Below are positions 27,822-35,585 of a DNA stretch of 35,585 nucleotides, piece after piece. This DNA comes from Solimicrobium sp. (GTDB taxonomy: Bacteria > Pseudomonadota > Gammaproteobacteria > Burkholderiales > Burkholderiaceae_D). Under the pieces are notes generated by a model that worked only from the letters and a program-made list of their open reading frames with translations, was not told the origin of the DNA and ran no database searches. The first letter of the stretch is position 1. Every line of letters starts with the position of its first letter. The DNA is taken from assembly GCA_021155915.1 (NCBI GenBank), contig JAJNBE010000020.1:1-35585 (forward strand), read 5' to 3'. The position numbers and the translations under genes were made by a program.

Positions 27822-28298
27822 ATGAGCACGGTACCTCTAACTAAATTTGGAGCTGAGTTATTAAAACAGGAGCTCCACAGACTAAAAGTACATGATAGAC
27901 GAGAAGTGATTAATGCCATTGCAGAGGCCCGATCTCATGGCGATTTGTCGGAAAATGCCGAATATGACGCTGCTAAAGAGCGTCAGGCATTTGTAGAAGG
28001 ACGTATTGCTGAGTTAGACGTAAAGTTGAGTTCTGCCCAGATCATTGATCCGGCAACATTAAACGCCGAAGGCCGCGTTGTCTTTGCTGCTACAGTGGAT
28101 CTGATTGATTTAGAGACAGATGAAAAAGTAACTTACCAAATTGTTGGGGAAGATGAGGCTGACTTGAAGTTAAGCAAAGTTTCCATCACTTCACCCATAG
28201 CGCGAGCCATGATAGGCAAATCTGCCGGTGACATTGTGGCTGTGAATGCTCCCGCTGGCATACGAGAATACGAAATTCTTAACGTACGTTACATATAA
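27822..28298 (+). CDS. greA: Transcription elongation factor GreA, 158 aa
   Basis: Binds the RNA polymerase secondary channel and stimulates cleavage of backtracked transcripts. The N-terminal coiled coil carries the acidic tip in ARSHGDLSENAEYDAAKERQ (two acidic residues near 41 and 44), and the C-terminal FKBP-like globular domain ends in GIREYEILNVRYI. Length equals the family norm. It follows carB by about 140 bp on the same strand, as in many gammaproteobacteria. The start codon has no strong Shine-Dalgarno, and a hairpin lies just upstream. Confidence 0.97.
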   Translation: MSTVPLTKFGAELLKQELHRLKVHDRREVINAIAEARSHGDLSENAEYDAAKERQAFVEGRIAELDVKLSSAQIIDPATLNAEGRVVFAATVDLIDLETDEKVTYQIVGEDEADLKLSKVSITSPIARAMIGKSAGDIVAVNAPAGIREYEILNVRYI

Positions 28299-28335
28299 TT
28301 TTAATAGCGCATTGCTATTCTGGTAGGGTTAAGTT

Positions 28336-28507
28336 CCTTCCCCTGCAGGGGGAAGGTTAGGATGTGGGTAGAGTCGCTGACGATCCAACATATTAGTAAA
28401 GAAATGACATTCAATGATGCATTGAGAAATTTGGACGTTCTTATTTACAATTGCAGGCGTATTAAATATTCTACCTCCATACTAGCCTTCCTCTGCGAGG
28501 GGAAAGG
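28336..28507. repeat. Pair of REP-like CCTTCC...GGAAGG hairpins after greA
   Basis: CCTTCCCC-TGCAG-GGGGAAGG at 28336-28356 is a perfect 8-bp hairpin. A similar imperfect unit, CCTTCCTC-TGC-GAGGGGAAAGG, lies at 28486-28507 in the same orientation. The surrounding gene-free interval is 28299-28653. The words following the first hairpin (TTAGGATGTGGGTAG) are typical of short intergenic repeats that give accidental open frames in many proteobacteria. No T run follows either hairpin. Confidence 0.55.
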
Positions 28508-28653
28508 GGCCGGATCCGGGAGTGTTTCACTGGGATGTACTGATTGTTGAAATCGCCAAATATAAGCACAACCTAAAACCGCGTGCCATAGGACAGATGA
28601 AATTAATCTACCCAATGTATTCTGCACAGAGCCCATAATATTTACTTGCGAAC

Positions 28654-29130
28654 TTACGAATTTTTTAGTGCAGATTTTTTGGCACTAACCTGGCGGGGTT
28701 TCGCACGTTTTATATTTCCACCAGCTGTTACCCGCTCATTTCCTTTAAGCATAACTTTAGTGACAGTAGGACGTTTTGTACCACTTGGGCTTGGTTTTAC
28801 TATAGTTACTTCACGCAGACCTCCACCAGTTTTTCGCAAAACTTTTTCAGTACTAGCATCTGATTTAGGACGATATATAACGAAGAGCTTACCAATATGC
28901 TGAATGGGAGCGGCATTTAACGAAGTACAGATAGACTCATACATTGAAGCGCGTGCTTCACGATCATCACCAAAAACCCGGACTTTGATTAATCCATGTG
29001 AATTTAGTCCCAAATCAATTTCTTTCATGACGGCTTCGGATAAGCCTGCTTCACCAATTAACACAATAGGATTTAAGGCATGAGCCTCGGAGCGTAGGGC
29101 ACTACGTTCAATTGCGCTTAGTTTTAACAT
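28654..29130 (-). CDS. yhbY: YhbY/CRM-domain RNA-binding protein with basic tail, 158 aa
   Basis: The N-terminal CRM domain (residues about 1-95) resembles E. coli YhbY, an RNA-binding protein associated with pre-50S ribosomal particles. Visible features are [23 protein letters not shown] and the GHGL-equivalent [16 protein letters not shown], then [12 protein letters not shown]. Residues about 98-158 form an extra lysine/arginine-rich, low-complexity tail not present in the 97-residue E. coli protein; it probably binds RNA non-specifically. The gene is divergent from rlmE with 38 bp between the starts, the same arrangement as in E. coli. Confidence 0.92.
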   Translation of the reverse strand: MLKLSAIERSALRSEAHALNPIVLIGEAGLSEAVMKEIDLGLNSHGLIKVRVFGDDREARASMYESICTSLNAAPIQHIGKLFVIYRPKSDASTEKVLRKTGGGLREVTIVKPSPSGTKRPTVTKVMLKGNERVTAGGNIKRAKPRQVSAKKSALKNS

Positions 29131-29168
29131 TTTTTACTCAATTCTTTAAAAGGCATTATTTTACGCGA

Positions 29169-29810
29169 ATGGCAAAGAATAAATTCAATCAAAATTGGCT
29201 ACATGATCATATTAATGATCCTTATGTAAAATTAGCGCAAAAAGAAGGTTATAGAGCAAGGGCAGTTTACAAGCTAAAAGAAATCAACGAATCTGAAAAA
29301 TTAATCAAACCAGGGCATATTATTGTTGATTTAGGCGCCACACCTGGTAGCTGGTCTCAGTATGCACGTAATCAATTATCCGGTAAAGTTGGAGGCGGAA
29401 TTTCAGGGGAAATTTTTGCTTTAGATATGTTGCCGATGGAACCAATCGCTGATGTTCAATTTATGTTGGGTGATTTTCGAGAACAAAAAGTCCTAGAATT
29501 ACTTGAATCGCGCCTACTGGGGCGTAAAGTAGATGTGGTTTTATCGGACATGGCCCCTAATTTATCTGGTATTCCCTCTGCAGATGCTGCGAGAATGGAA
29601 GATATTATTGAACTCGCTATTGAATTTTCGAAAGCCCATTTAAAACTAAGCGGTTGTTTATTAGTAAAATGTTTTCATGGACCAGCTTATAACTCCGTTT
29701 GGCATAGATTTAAGAGCGAATTTAATACTGTTTCATCAAAAAAACCTAAAGCGAGCCGAGATAAATCATCAGAAATTTTTATTCTGGGACGTGGATTGAA
29801 ATTATCTTAA
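29169..29810 (+). CDS. rlmE: 23S rRNA (uridine-2552) 2'-O-methyltransferase RlmE, 213 aa
   Basis: FtsJ/RrmJ family enzyme that methylates U2552 in the A-loop of 23S rRNA late in 50S assembly. The SAM-binding motif [12 protein letters not shown] and the catalytic K-D-K-E set are visible: lysine in RAVYKLKE, aspartate in LSDMAPN, lysine in LLVKCFHG and glutamate in [10 protein letters not shown]. The ATG at 29169 gives the usual family start ([14 protein letters not shown]) and size. The open frame extends 19 codons upstream into the start of divergent yhbY and is not used. In most relatives ftsH follows closely; here 571 bp with a dispersed repeat intervene. Confidence 0.96.
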   Translation: MAKNKFNQNWLHDHINDPYVKLAQKEGYRARAVYKLKEINESEKLIKPGHIIVDLGATPGSWSQYARNQLSGKVGGGISGEIFALDMLPMEPIADVQFMLGDFREQKVLELLESRLLGRKVDVVLSDMAPNLSGIPSADAARMEDIIELAIEFSKAHLKLSGCLLVKCFHGPAYNSVWHRFKSEFNTVSSKKPKASRDKSSEIFILGRGLKLS

Positions 29811-29920
29811 TAATCTGTTGTGTTCCGGCATACATAGTATGTTTTGTAAGCTAACACTTGATAACTAGCGGGTCGTCACTATATAAACGTCACTATAATT
29901 ATAATCTGAGATTATTTCTT

Positions 29921-30221
29921 CGGACGTAAACTAGTGCACTTCTGTCAGTTGTTTTCCTGTACAAAACCTTCGGGATCAGGAAACTTTTCGCTTGGGAAAT
30001 TTGTCCGCGATCGTAGTGCATGAACGGCGAAACGCTTGGGACTCGGGAAACTTTCCTGTTAGGGAAAGTCCGTTCCGTAAGCGTAGTGCATGCACTGCGA
30101 AACCCTTGCTGCACCGCCGACGGAGGCATATTTGCTGCGAGAAGAAGCAACGCAGTTTAGGCAAATTAAAGTTCGCAATTGACTTGGTAGCGTTGAATGC
30201 AGTTGGCGATAGTGTTTTTAG
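29921..30221 (+). repeat. Dispersed repeat element, copy B (about 301 bp)
   Basis: Aligns in the same orientation with 7409-7713. It has two tandem sub-units with the ACTTTCC...GGAAAGT dyad, AGTGCATGCACT and GAAACCCTTG, then CACCGCCGACGG and AGAAGCAACGCAG. Copy B is the more degraded in its first sub-unit. It fills most of the rlmE-ftsH spacer, and the remaining DNA before ftsH (30222-30381) shows no gene. Confidence 0.8.
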
Positions 30222-30381
30222 TCTGATAGCTAATGTTCATCGGCTCGATCAAGAAGTGGTGGCGAACTAATGGAAAATCTCGGATAATTGTTGCGTTCCG
30301 AGTTTTTAGGTTATTGGCAATAGAAAAGTTGTAGTTGTTCGTGTTATTGAAAATGACATCAAAGATGTCGAAGGAGTTCTT

Positions 30382-32259
30382 GTGAATAATATGTTTTCTA
30401 AAGTAGCCGTATGGGTGTTAATTGCCATGTTTTTATTCATCGTTTTCCGGCAATTTGATGGCAGAGGAATGAATGCGGGGGTGACCACGGTTCGTTATTC
30501 TGATTTTCTAAACGATATCAAGGCTAAACAACTCAAAGAAGTAACCATTGAAGATAGGAACATCACAGCAATTACCCAGGATGGGCGAAGGTTAAAAACC
30601 ATTGGAACCTATATGGACCGGGGATTAATTGGCGATTTAATGGCTAATGATGTCAAGTTCGATAACAAATTACCTGAAGAACCTTCATTGCTAATTCAGT
30701 TACTGATGTCTTGGGGGCCGATGTTATTGATCATCGGCGCGTGGGTTTTCATTATGCGTCAAATGCAAGGCGGAGGCAAGGGTGGAGCGTTTTCTTTTGG
30801 TAAATCTAAAGCGCGCATGCTGGACGAATCGAACAATAACGTAAATTTTGCCGATGTCGCTGGATGTGATGAAGCAAAAGAAGAGGTCCAGGAAATAGTG
30901 GAATTTTTGCGTGATCCCACAAAATTCCAAAAGCTAGGCGGACGTATTCCACGCGGAGTCCTCATGGTGGGGCCTCCGGGAACAGGAAAAACCTTGTTGG
31001 CCCGAGCGATTGCAGGTGAAGCAAAAGTGCCTTTCTTTACCATTTCTGGTTCTGATTTTGTTGAGATGTTTGTCGGCGTGGGGGCATCTCGTGTGCGTGA
31101 CATGTTTGAAAATGCTAAAAAACATTCTCCCTGTATTATTTTTATTGACGAAATCGATGCGGTTGGTCGCCATCGGGGTGCCGGAATGGGTGGTGGTAAC
31201 GACGAGCGCGAGCAGACGTTAAACCAGATGCTAGTGGAAATGGATGGATTCGAGCCTAACTCAGGCGTCATTGTTATCGCGGCAACTAATCGGGCCGACG
31301 TATTAGATAAAGCTCTGCTTCGTCCTGGACGATTTGACCGTCAAGTAACTGTTTCTTTACCTGATATTCGTGGCCGCGAGCAAATTCTGAATGTACACAT
31401 GCGCAAGGTACCCATTGCGCCAGATGTAAAAGCAGATATCATTGCTCGCGGAACCCCGGGTTTTTCCGGTGCTGATTTGGCTAATTTAGTTAACGAATCT
31501 GCCTTATTTGCCGCCAGACGAAATAAACGCCTCGTGGAAATGCAAGATTTTGAAGATGCCAAAGATAAGATTTACATGGGGCCGGAACGAAAGTCAATGG
31601 TTATGCGCGAAGACGAGAGGCGTAATACGGCGTACCATGAATCGGGGCACGCCGTAATTGCCAGCTTGTTACCTAAGGCCGACCCAGTTCATAAAGTGAC
31701 TATTATGCCTAGAGGTAGCGCTCTTGGCCTTACCTGGCAGTTACCCGAGCACGATCAAATTAGTGGCTATAAGGACAAAATGCTCGGTGAAATTACTATT
31801 TTATTTGGCGGACGCATTGCGGAAGAAATTTTTGTGGGCCAAATGTCGACCGGCGCCTCAAATGATTTTTCGCGTGCCACTAAATTAGCGCGGGCGATGG
31901 TAACGCGTTTTGGTATGTCAGAAAAATTAGGTGTTATGGTGTACGAGGATAATCAGTCGGAAGGCTATTTCGGCGGGTCTTCAAAAACCATTTCTGAAGC
32001 TACCCAGCAAACTGTCGATGCAGAAATTCGGTTGATTCTTGACACGCAGTATGCTCAAGCCCGCAAAATGTTAGAAGCTAATCGTGACAAAGTAGAAGCA
32101 ATGACCAAGGCTCTTCTTGATTGGGAAACCATCGATGCTGATCAAATAGGTGACATTATGCAAGGTATTGATCCTCGCCCTCCAAAAGCAAGCAGTTCGG
32201 TTAAAAAGCCCAGTTCAGGGGATGGGATTACTCCTCCAAGTGTTCCCGCTACGGTTTAG
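30382..32259 (+). CDS. ftsH: ATP-dependent zinc metalloprotease FtsH, 625 aa
   Basis: Membrane-anchored AAA+ protease that degrades misassembled membrane proteins and short-lived regulators. Two transmembrane helices (about 8-22 and 104-126) flank a periplasmic domain. Walker A GPPGTGKT starts near residue 197, Walker B is [11 protein letters not shown], the second region of homology includes [20 protein letters not shown], and the zinc site is HESGH near 418. The C-terminus is low-complexity (Pro/Ser-rich). The GTG at 30382 is taken as start because AAGGAG lies 5 nt upstream; an ATG three codons later would be too far from it. A strong terminator follows. Confidence 0.97.
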   Translation: MNNMFSKVAVWVLIAMFLFIVFRQFDGRGMNAGVTTVRYSDFLNDIKAKQLKEVTIEDRNITAITQDGRRLKTIGTYMDRGLIGDLMANDVKFDNKLPEEPSLLIQLLMSWGPMLLIIGAWVFIMRQMQGGGKGGAFSFGKSKARMLDESNNNVNFADVAGCDEAKEEVQEIVEFLRDPTKFQKLGGRIPRGVLMVGPPGTGKTLLARAIAGEAKVPFFTISGSDFVEMFVGVGASRVRDMFENAKKHSPCIIFIDEIDAVGRHRGAGMGGGNDEREQTLNQMLVEMDGFEPNSGVIVIAATNRADVLDKALLRPGRFDRQVTVSLPDIRGREQILNVHMRKVPIAPDVKADIIARGTPGFSGADLANLVNESALFAARRNKRLVEMQDFEDAKDKIYMGPERKSMVMREDERRNTAYHESGHAVIASLLPKADPVHKVTIMPRGSALGLTWQLPEHDQISGYKDKMLGEITILFGGRIAEEIFVGQMSTGASNDFSRATKLARAMVTRFGMSEKLGVMVYEDNQSEGYFGGSSKTISEATQQTVDAEIRLILDTQYAQARKMLEANRDKVEAMTKALLDWETIDADQIGDIMQGIDPRPPKASSSVKKPSSGDGITPPSVPATV

Positions 32260-32303
32260 ATTATTTTCTGAGTTGGCGATGGCCAGATAAATTAATAATG
32301 CTA

Positions 32304-32339
32304 GAAAAAAAGGTGGGGCAATGGTCCCACCTTTTTTTT
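32304..32339 (+). terminator. Strong, symmetric intrinsic terminator after ftsH
   Basis: AAAAAAAGGTGGG pairs with CCCACCTTTTTTT around a short loop, with the T run on the plus strand and the A run making it usable in both directions. It lies 45 bp after the ftsH stop, so folP probably has its own promoter or depends on readthrough. Confidence 0.85.
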
Positions 32340-32350
32340 ATCGAAAATAT

Positions 32351-33223
32351 ATGGAAAAATATTTACAGTGCGGGCGCTATCGATTTCCTCTGACGGGACC
32401 TAAGGCACGTCCTTTAGTGATGGGAATTTTGAACGTTACACCGGATTCTTTTTCAGATGGGTCTGAAAATATCGACTTAAATTTTAAATTAGACCGTGCT
32501 GAAGCAATGATTAATGCCGGGGTGGATATTATTGATATCGGTGGCGAATCTACACGACCTGGTGCTGAGCCCCTCGATGTGGAATTAGAATTGCAACGCG
32601 TCATGCCTCTCATTTTTGCGTTACGTGATTGCGGGGTACCGATTTCAATTGATACCTACAAGCCTGAAGTTATGCATGAAGCACAATTGGCTGGGGTAGA
32701 TATGATTAATGATGTGCGTGGTTTTCGTGCTCCTGGGGCATTAGAAACTGCAGCCCAAGGTGACTGTGCCCTATGTATTATGCATATGCAAAACACACCA
32801 CAAACTATGCAAGTTCAAGCTTTGTACGATGATGTGGTTATCCAAGTCAGCGATTTTTTTGCCGAGCGCATTAAAACCATGAAAAATCATCACATCGCCA
32901 GAGACCGTATGGTATTAGATGTAGGATTTGGTTTTGGTAAAAATTTGTCACACAATCTTACTCTTTTACATCATCAAAAATTGTTTGCAGAACGTTTCAG
33001 TTTACCGGTTCTAGCTGGTTTATCTCGCAAAGGCATGTTAGGAACGTTAAGTGGAAAGCCCGTAGAACAGCGTTTGGCGGCAAGCATTGGTGCAGCTATC
33101 ACAGCAGTAGCCCGCGGTGCGAATATCGTTCGTGTGCATGATGTAGCAGAAACAGTGGATGCATTGAAAATTTGGAATGCAGCTATTAACATAAATAACT
33201 CTGTTGAAAAATACGAGTTCTAA
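32351..33223 (+). CDS. folP: Dihydropteroate synthase, 290 aa
   Basis: Condenses p-aminobenzoate with hydroxymethyl-dihydropterin diphosphate in folate synthesis; target of sulfonamides. TIM-barrel signatures are visible: [61 protein letters not shown] and [11 protein letters not shown]. The ATG at 32351 is chosen because the only upstream ATG in frame (32321) lies inside the terminator hairpin. The start has no clear Shine-Dalgarno. glmM follows after 5 bp, so these two genes are probably one unit. Confidence 0.94.
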   Translation: MEKYLQCGRYRFPLTGPKARPLVMGILNVTPDSFSDGSENIDLNFKLDRAEAMINAGVDIIDIGGESTRPGAEPLDVELELQRVMPLIFALRDCGVPISIDTYKPEVMHEAQLAGVDMINDVRGFRAPGALETAAQGDCALCIMHMQNTPQTMQVQALYDDVVIQVSDFFAERIKTMKNHHIARDRMVLDVGFGFGKNLSHNLTLLHHQKLFAERFSLPVLAGLSRKGMLGTLSGKPVEQRLAASIGAAITAVARGANIVRVHDVAETVDALKIWNAAININNSVEKYEF

Positions 33224-33228
33224 ATACA

Positions 33229-34581
33229 ATGATAAGAAAATATTTTGGCACCGACGGTATCCGTGGAAAAGTAGGGATAGCCCCGATAACTCCTGATTTT
33301 GTTATGCGATTGGGTTACGCCGCAGGTCAGGTTTTAGCGCAAACTGAATTTGGTACTCTCCCGGAACCGAACCGTCCAACTGTTTTAATTGGCAAAGATA
33401 CGCGTATCTCAGGTTATATGTTAGAAGCCGCATTGCAATCGGGATTTGCGGCGGCAGGTGTTGATGTGGTCTTGGCAGGGCCGATGCCTACACCCGCAAT
33501 TGCTTATTTAACTCGAGCGTTGAGATTAAATGCGGGAGTAGTAATTTCCGCATCACATAACCCTTATGATGATAACGGTATCAAATTTTTTTCAGCTCAA
33601 GGGACCAAATTACCCGATGCAATTGAATACGAGATCGAAGCAGCGTTAGAGCGGCCCTTGAAGTGTGTTTCTTCCGAGCATCTGGGCAGAGCGCGCCGGT
33701 TGGATGATGCACCGGGACGTTATATTGAGTTTTGTAAAAGTAGTTTTCCAAATGAATTCGATTTACGCGGTTTAAAAATTGTAGTGGACTGCGCGCACGG
33801 TGCGGCTTACCACATTGCGCCCCACGTATTTCACGAACTTGGAGCAGAAGTGGTTGCTATTGGTAACCAACCCGACGGAATGAATATTAACGACAAAGTG
33901 GGTGCAACGGATACGGCAGCATTATCCCAGGCGGTACAATATCATCACGCCGACATAGGTATAGCATTAGACGGCGATGCAGATCGCTTAATGATGGCAG
34001 ACTCGACGGGACGCATTTATAACGGTGACGAATTACTTTACTTAATAACGCAAGATCGTTTAACGCAAGGATGTTTATCCGGTGTCGTGGGCACATTAAT
34101 GACCAATATGGCATTAGAAATAGCTTTTGAAGCATTAGGTGTGCCGTTTGCACGTGCTAAAGTCGGAGATCGGTATATTCTGGAACTATTACGTGAACGA
34201 CGTTGGATATTAGGTGGAGAAGGTTCTGGTCATTTGCTGTGCTTAGATAAACATAGCACGGGTGACGGAATTATCTCTGCATTGCAAGTTCTCTCTGCCT
34301 TGCGGCGCCACGATAAAACATTACCTGATTTTTTTGCTGGTATAACCATGTTCCCTCAATCATTAATTAATGTTCGCGTAGCCGATGGCACAAATTGGCA
34401 AACAAATAGCGCATTGATGTATGAAATAGAGCGTGTAGAAGAAGAGCTGGGAAAAAATGGTCGGGTGTTAATACGCACCTCGGGGACAGAGCCATTAATC
34501 AGGGTGATGGTCGAAGCCCGTACGGAACAGACAGCAATGCAAATGGCACAACGTTTAGCAGCACATTTGATGCCTGGATAG
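33229..34581 (+). CDS. glmM: Phosphoglucosamine mutase, 450 aa
   Basis: Converts glucosamine-6-phosphate to glucosamine-1-phosphate for UDP-GlcNAc, the precursor of peptidoglycan and lipopolysaccharide. The four signature loops are present: FGTDGIRG at the start, the phosphorylated serine in [14 protein letters not shown] (near residue 109), the magnesium loop [10 protein letters not shown], the sugar-binding GGEGSGH, and the phosphate-binding [12 protein letters not shown] near the end. Length is normal. Its start is 5 bp after the folP stop. Confidence 0.97.
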   Translation: MIRKYFGTDGIRGKVGIAPITPDFVMRLGYAAGQVLAQTEFGTLPEPNRPTVLIGKDTRISGYMLEAALQSGFAAAGVDVVLAGPMPTPAIAYLTRALRLNAGVVISASHNPYDDNGIKFFSAQGTKLPDAIEYEIEAALERPLKCVSSEHLGRARRLDDAPGRYIEFCKSSFPNEFDLRGLKIVVDCAHGAAYHIAPHVFHELGAEVVAIGNQPDGMNINDKVGATDTAALSQAVQYHHADIGIALDGDADRLMMADSTGRIYNGDELLYLITQDRLTQGCLSGVVGTLMTNMALEIAFEALGVPFARAKVGDRYILELLRERRWILGGEGSGHLLCLDKHSTGDGIISALQVLSALRRHDKTLPDFFAGITMFPQSLINVRVADGTNWQTNSALMYEIERVEEELGKNGRVLIRTSGTEPLIRVMVEARTEQTAMQMAQRLAAHLMPG

Positions 34582-34596
34582 TTGATTAGGACTCAA

Positions 34597-34630
34597 GCAA
34601 CTCCACGATGGAGCCTTGCATTTATATTAC
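34597..34630 (+). terminator. Possible weak terminator after glmM
   Basis: CTCCA-CGA-TGGAG forms a 5-bp stem, with GCAA and TTGC as outer pairs across a CC bulge, followed by ATTTATATT. It lies 15-40 bp beyond the glmM stop. The T run is interrupted, so termination would be inefficient. Confidence 0.35.
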
Positions 34631-34960
34631 CGATAAATAAGTTTAAAAGTTGATCGATTGAAAATCAATTTGTGTACAGAAAAATTTCACCTAGAAATTA
34701 ACAGACACTCCGTCAAAACTGGTAACTGTCAGAAGCTTTAAGATAATATGTATTAGTCAACTCAACCATACTCAATCGCCTTCCTTTCGCCCTTTCTCCA
34801 TGACCCATCAGATAATCCTAAATTCCTCTGTTGACCGCTTTTTGGCTTCGATAACAGATTGAATTCATTGAGGATTTGGCTCTTTATCTACTTCACTCTT
34901 CAGGTGGGAACGCTACAGGCTTGCCCTAGGCTCGCCATAGGCTCAATGGTACGTTTTTCC
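34631..34960. other. Gene-free spacer downstream of glmM
   Basis: About 330 bp with no coding frame on either strand. The last part includes a short tandem word (CCTAGGCTCG and CATAGGCTCA near 34925-34945). No RNA gene is visible; in particular there is no tRNA or secG gene, which often follow glmM in related bacteria. Confidence 0.4.
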
Positions 34961-35075
34961 GGCTCCCTGGCCGCGTTGCTCCTCCATGCAACATACAGAT
35001 TGCCGCGTCGTCTCGGTGCAGCACGCGGTTCAGAATGTATGCATTCTGAACCGCGGAACGGACAACTGAATCCCT
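34961..35075 (-). repeat. Dispersed repeat element, copy C, partial and inverted
   Basis: The plus strand here aligns with the reverse complement of copy A (about 7555-7650). Shared words in order are CCTGG-C-GCGTTGCT-CTCC, GCATACAG-like CATACAG, CCGCGTCG, CGGTG-AGCA, a palindrome of the GTGCATGCAC type, and GGAACGGAC/GAAACGGAC. Only about 115 bp can be aligned and it is clearly diverged. The palindromic part has become a longer perfect hairpin (35023-35054). Confidence 0.55.
35023..35054. other. Perfect 14-bp inverted repeat with 4-nt loop
   Basis: CGCGGTTCAGAATG and CATTCTGAACCGCG are exact reverse complements around TATG. No T run follows on either strand, so it is not a standard terminator. 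It sits where copies A and B of the dispersed repeat have their GTGCATGCAC palindrome. Confidence 0.85.
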
Positions 35076-35231
35076 AAGACTGTGGAATATACGTATAGCT
35101 GTGATCGTGATCTTTGCATATCATACTTATTATGGATGCCAATCTTTCAAGTAAGCGTTCATTTTTACGCACGGCGTTGCTCTTGAATTAAGGCGAGAAC
35201 TAATTTATTCCATAACCATAAGGAGTTGACC

Positions 35232-35585
35232 ATGAACGGTATGTCCGCAATCTATAACAATATTTCGAGATTTGAAGTTAGCTTTTCTACTGTGAACAAG
35301 ATGGTAACGTCTCAAAATATTATTAATTTGTTTGATACGGAAGAAGGAACAAAACATGCTGTCAGCCTTCTGAGTAAATTAATTCTTTTTAAGTACAACA
35401 GACAAGCAGAATTCGAAAATGTAGCTGGAAAGGACGATGAACAAGAGGAACTTTGGAAGCAAATCGAGAATGATTTGAAATCGAATAAGGATTCAAAAAT
35501 AGAGCTACACCACCTTATGGTTTTCGTGAAAGATAATAATTATGTATTCAAAAATAAATTACCCTTAGAATTTAAACAATTATTG
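35232..35585 (+). CDS. N-terminal part of a hypothetical protein (runs off the window)
   Basis: Open frame from an ATG at 35232 to the last base: 118 codons without a stop. AAGGAG lies 7 nt upstream, a strong Shine-Dalgarno that supports a real gene. The visible sequence is charged and helix-rich (NGMSAIYNNISRFEVSF, an ELWKQIENDLKSN helix, LPLEFKQLL at the edge), with no signal peptide or membrane span. No family is recognised. The neighbourhood (repeat element, end of conserved block) suggests another accessory gene. Confidence 0.75.
   Translation, partial: MNGMSAIYNNISRFEVSFSTVNKMVTSQNIINLFDTEEGTKHAVSLLSKLILFKYNRQAEFENVAGKDDEQEELWKQIENDLKSNKDSKIELHHLMVFVKDNNYVFKNKLPLEFKQLL

Noticed and set aside
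28362..28636. 62- and 63-codon frames between greA and yhbY
   Set aside because: They cross the REP-like hairpins and have no ribosome-binding site or domain.
29899..30270. Small genes of 60-92 codons before ftsH
   Set aside because: All are frames across dispersed repeat copy B.

Overview
This window reads as a chromosomal segment of a gammaproteobacterium, most likely from the Legionellales/Coxiella/Berkiella side of the class. The evidence is the conserved block carA-carB-greA-yhbY(reverse)-rlmE-ftsH-folP-glmM in the gammaproteobacterial order, moderate AT-richness, and several large eukaryote-like or repeat-built proteins (pentapeptide repeats, Sel1-like repeats, an ALYGLQ-type repeat) of the kind common in host-associated members of that order. 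The taxonomic call is an inference from gene content; no marker gene was compared.

Layout. 1-7.7 kb is accessory: a 5'-partial ALYGLQ-type protein (minus), a 381-residue pentapeptide-repeat protein (plus), about 830 bp with no convincing gene, and a 1336-residue protein (minus) whose N-terminal two thirds is an internal duplication of about 435 residues. 7.4-7.7 kb holds the first copy of a dispersed repeat of about 300 bp. 7.8-15.5 kb is housekeeping-like: an RsmI-family methyltransferase (minus), then on plus a NitT/TauT-type ABC transporter (two fused permease domains, and an ATPase with a C-terminal extension), a TatD-family metal hydrolase and ComEC. 15.6-20.9 kb is accessory again: a secreted protein behind a hairpin that masks its ribosome-binding site, a small KGG stress protein with a strong terminator, and a 1072-residue Sel1-like protein containing a 13-unit Asp-Ser minisatellite. 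PepO (M13 peptidase) lies at 20.9-23.0 kb, and the carA...glmM block runs from 23.3 to 34.6 kb. The final kilobase contains a third, inverted and diverged copy of the dispersed repeat, then a 3'-partial gene of unknown function.

How genes work together. CarA and CarB overlap by 8 bp and form carbamoyl-phosphate synthetase. GreA, YhbY, RlmE and FtsH serve transcription, ribosome maturation and membrane proteolysis. FolP and GlmM (5 bp apart) serve folate and peptidoglycan-precursor synthesis. TatD and ComEC overlap by 16 bp and may be co-translated. The fused permease and ATPase plausibly form one importer, with no binding protein nearby.

Several starts were moved from the longest open frame: carA to a TTG with an ideal Shine-Dalgarno (23255), folP downstream of a terminator (32351), rlmE (29169), tatD (12279), pepO (22985), the secreted protein (15776), and ftsH kept at a GTG (30382). 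No tRNA, rRNA, CRISPR array, transposase or prophage gene was seen.
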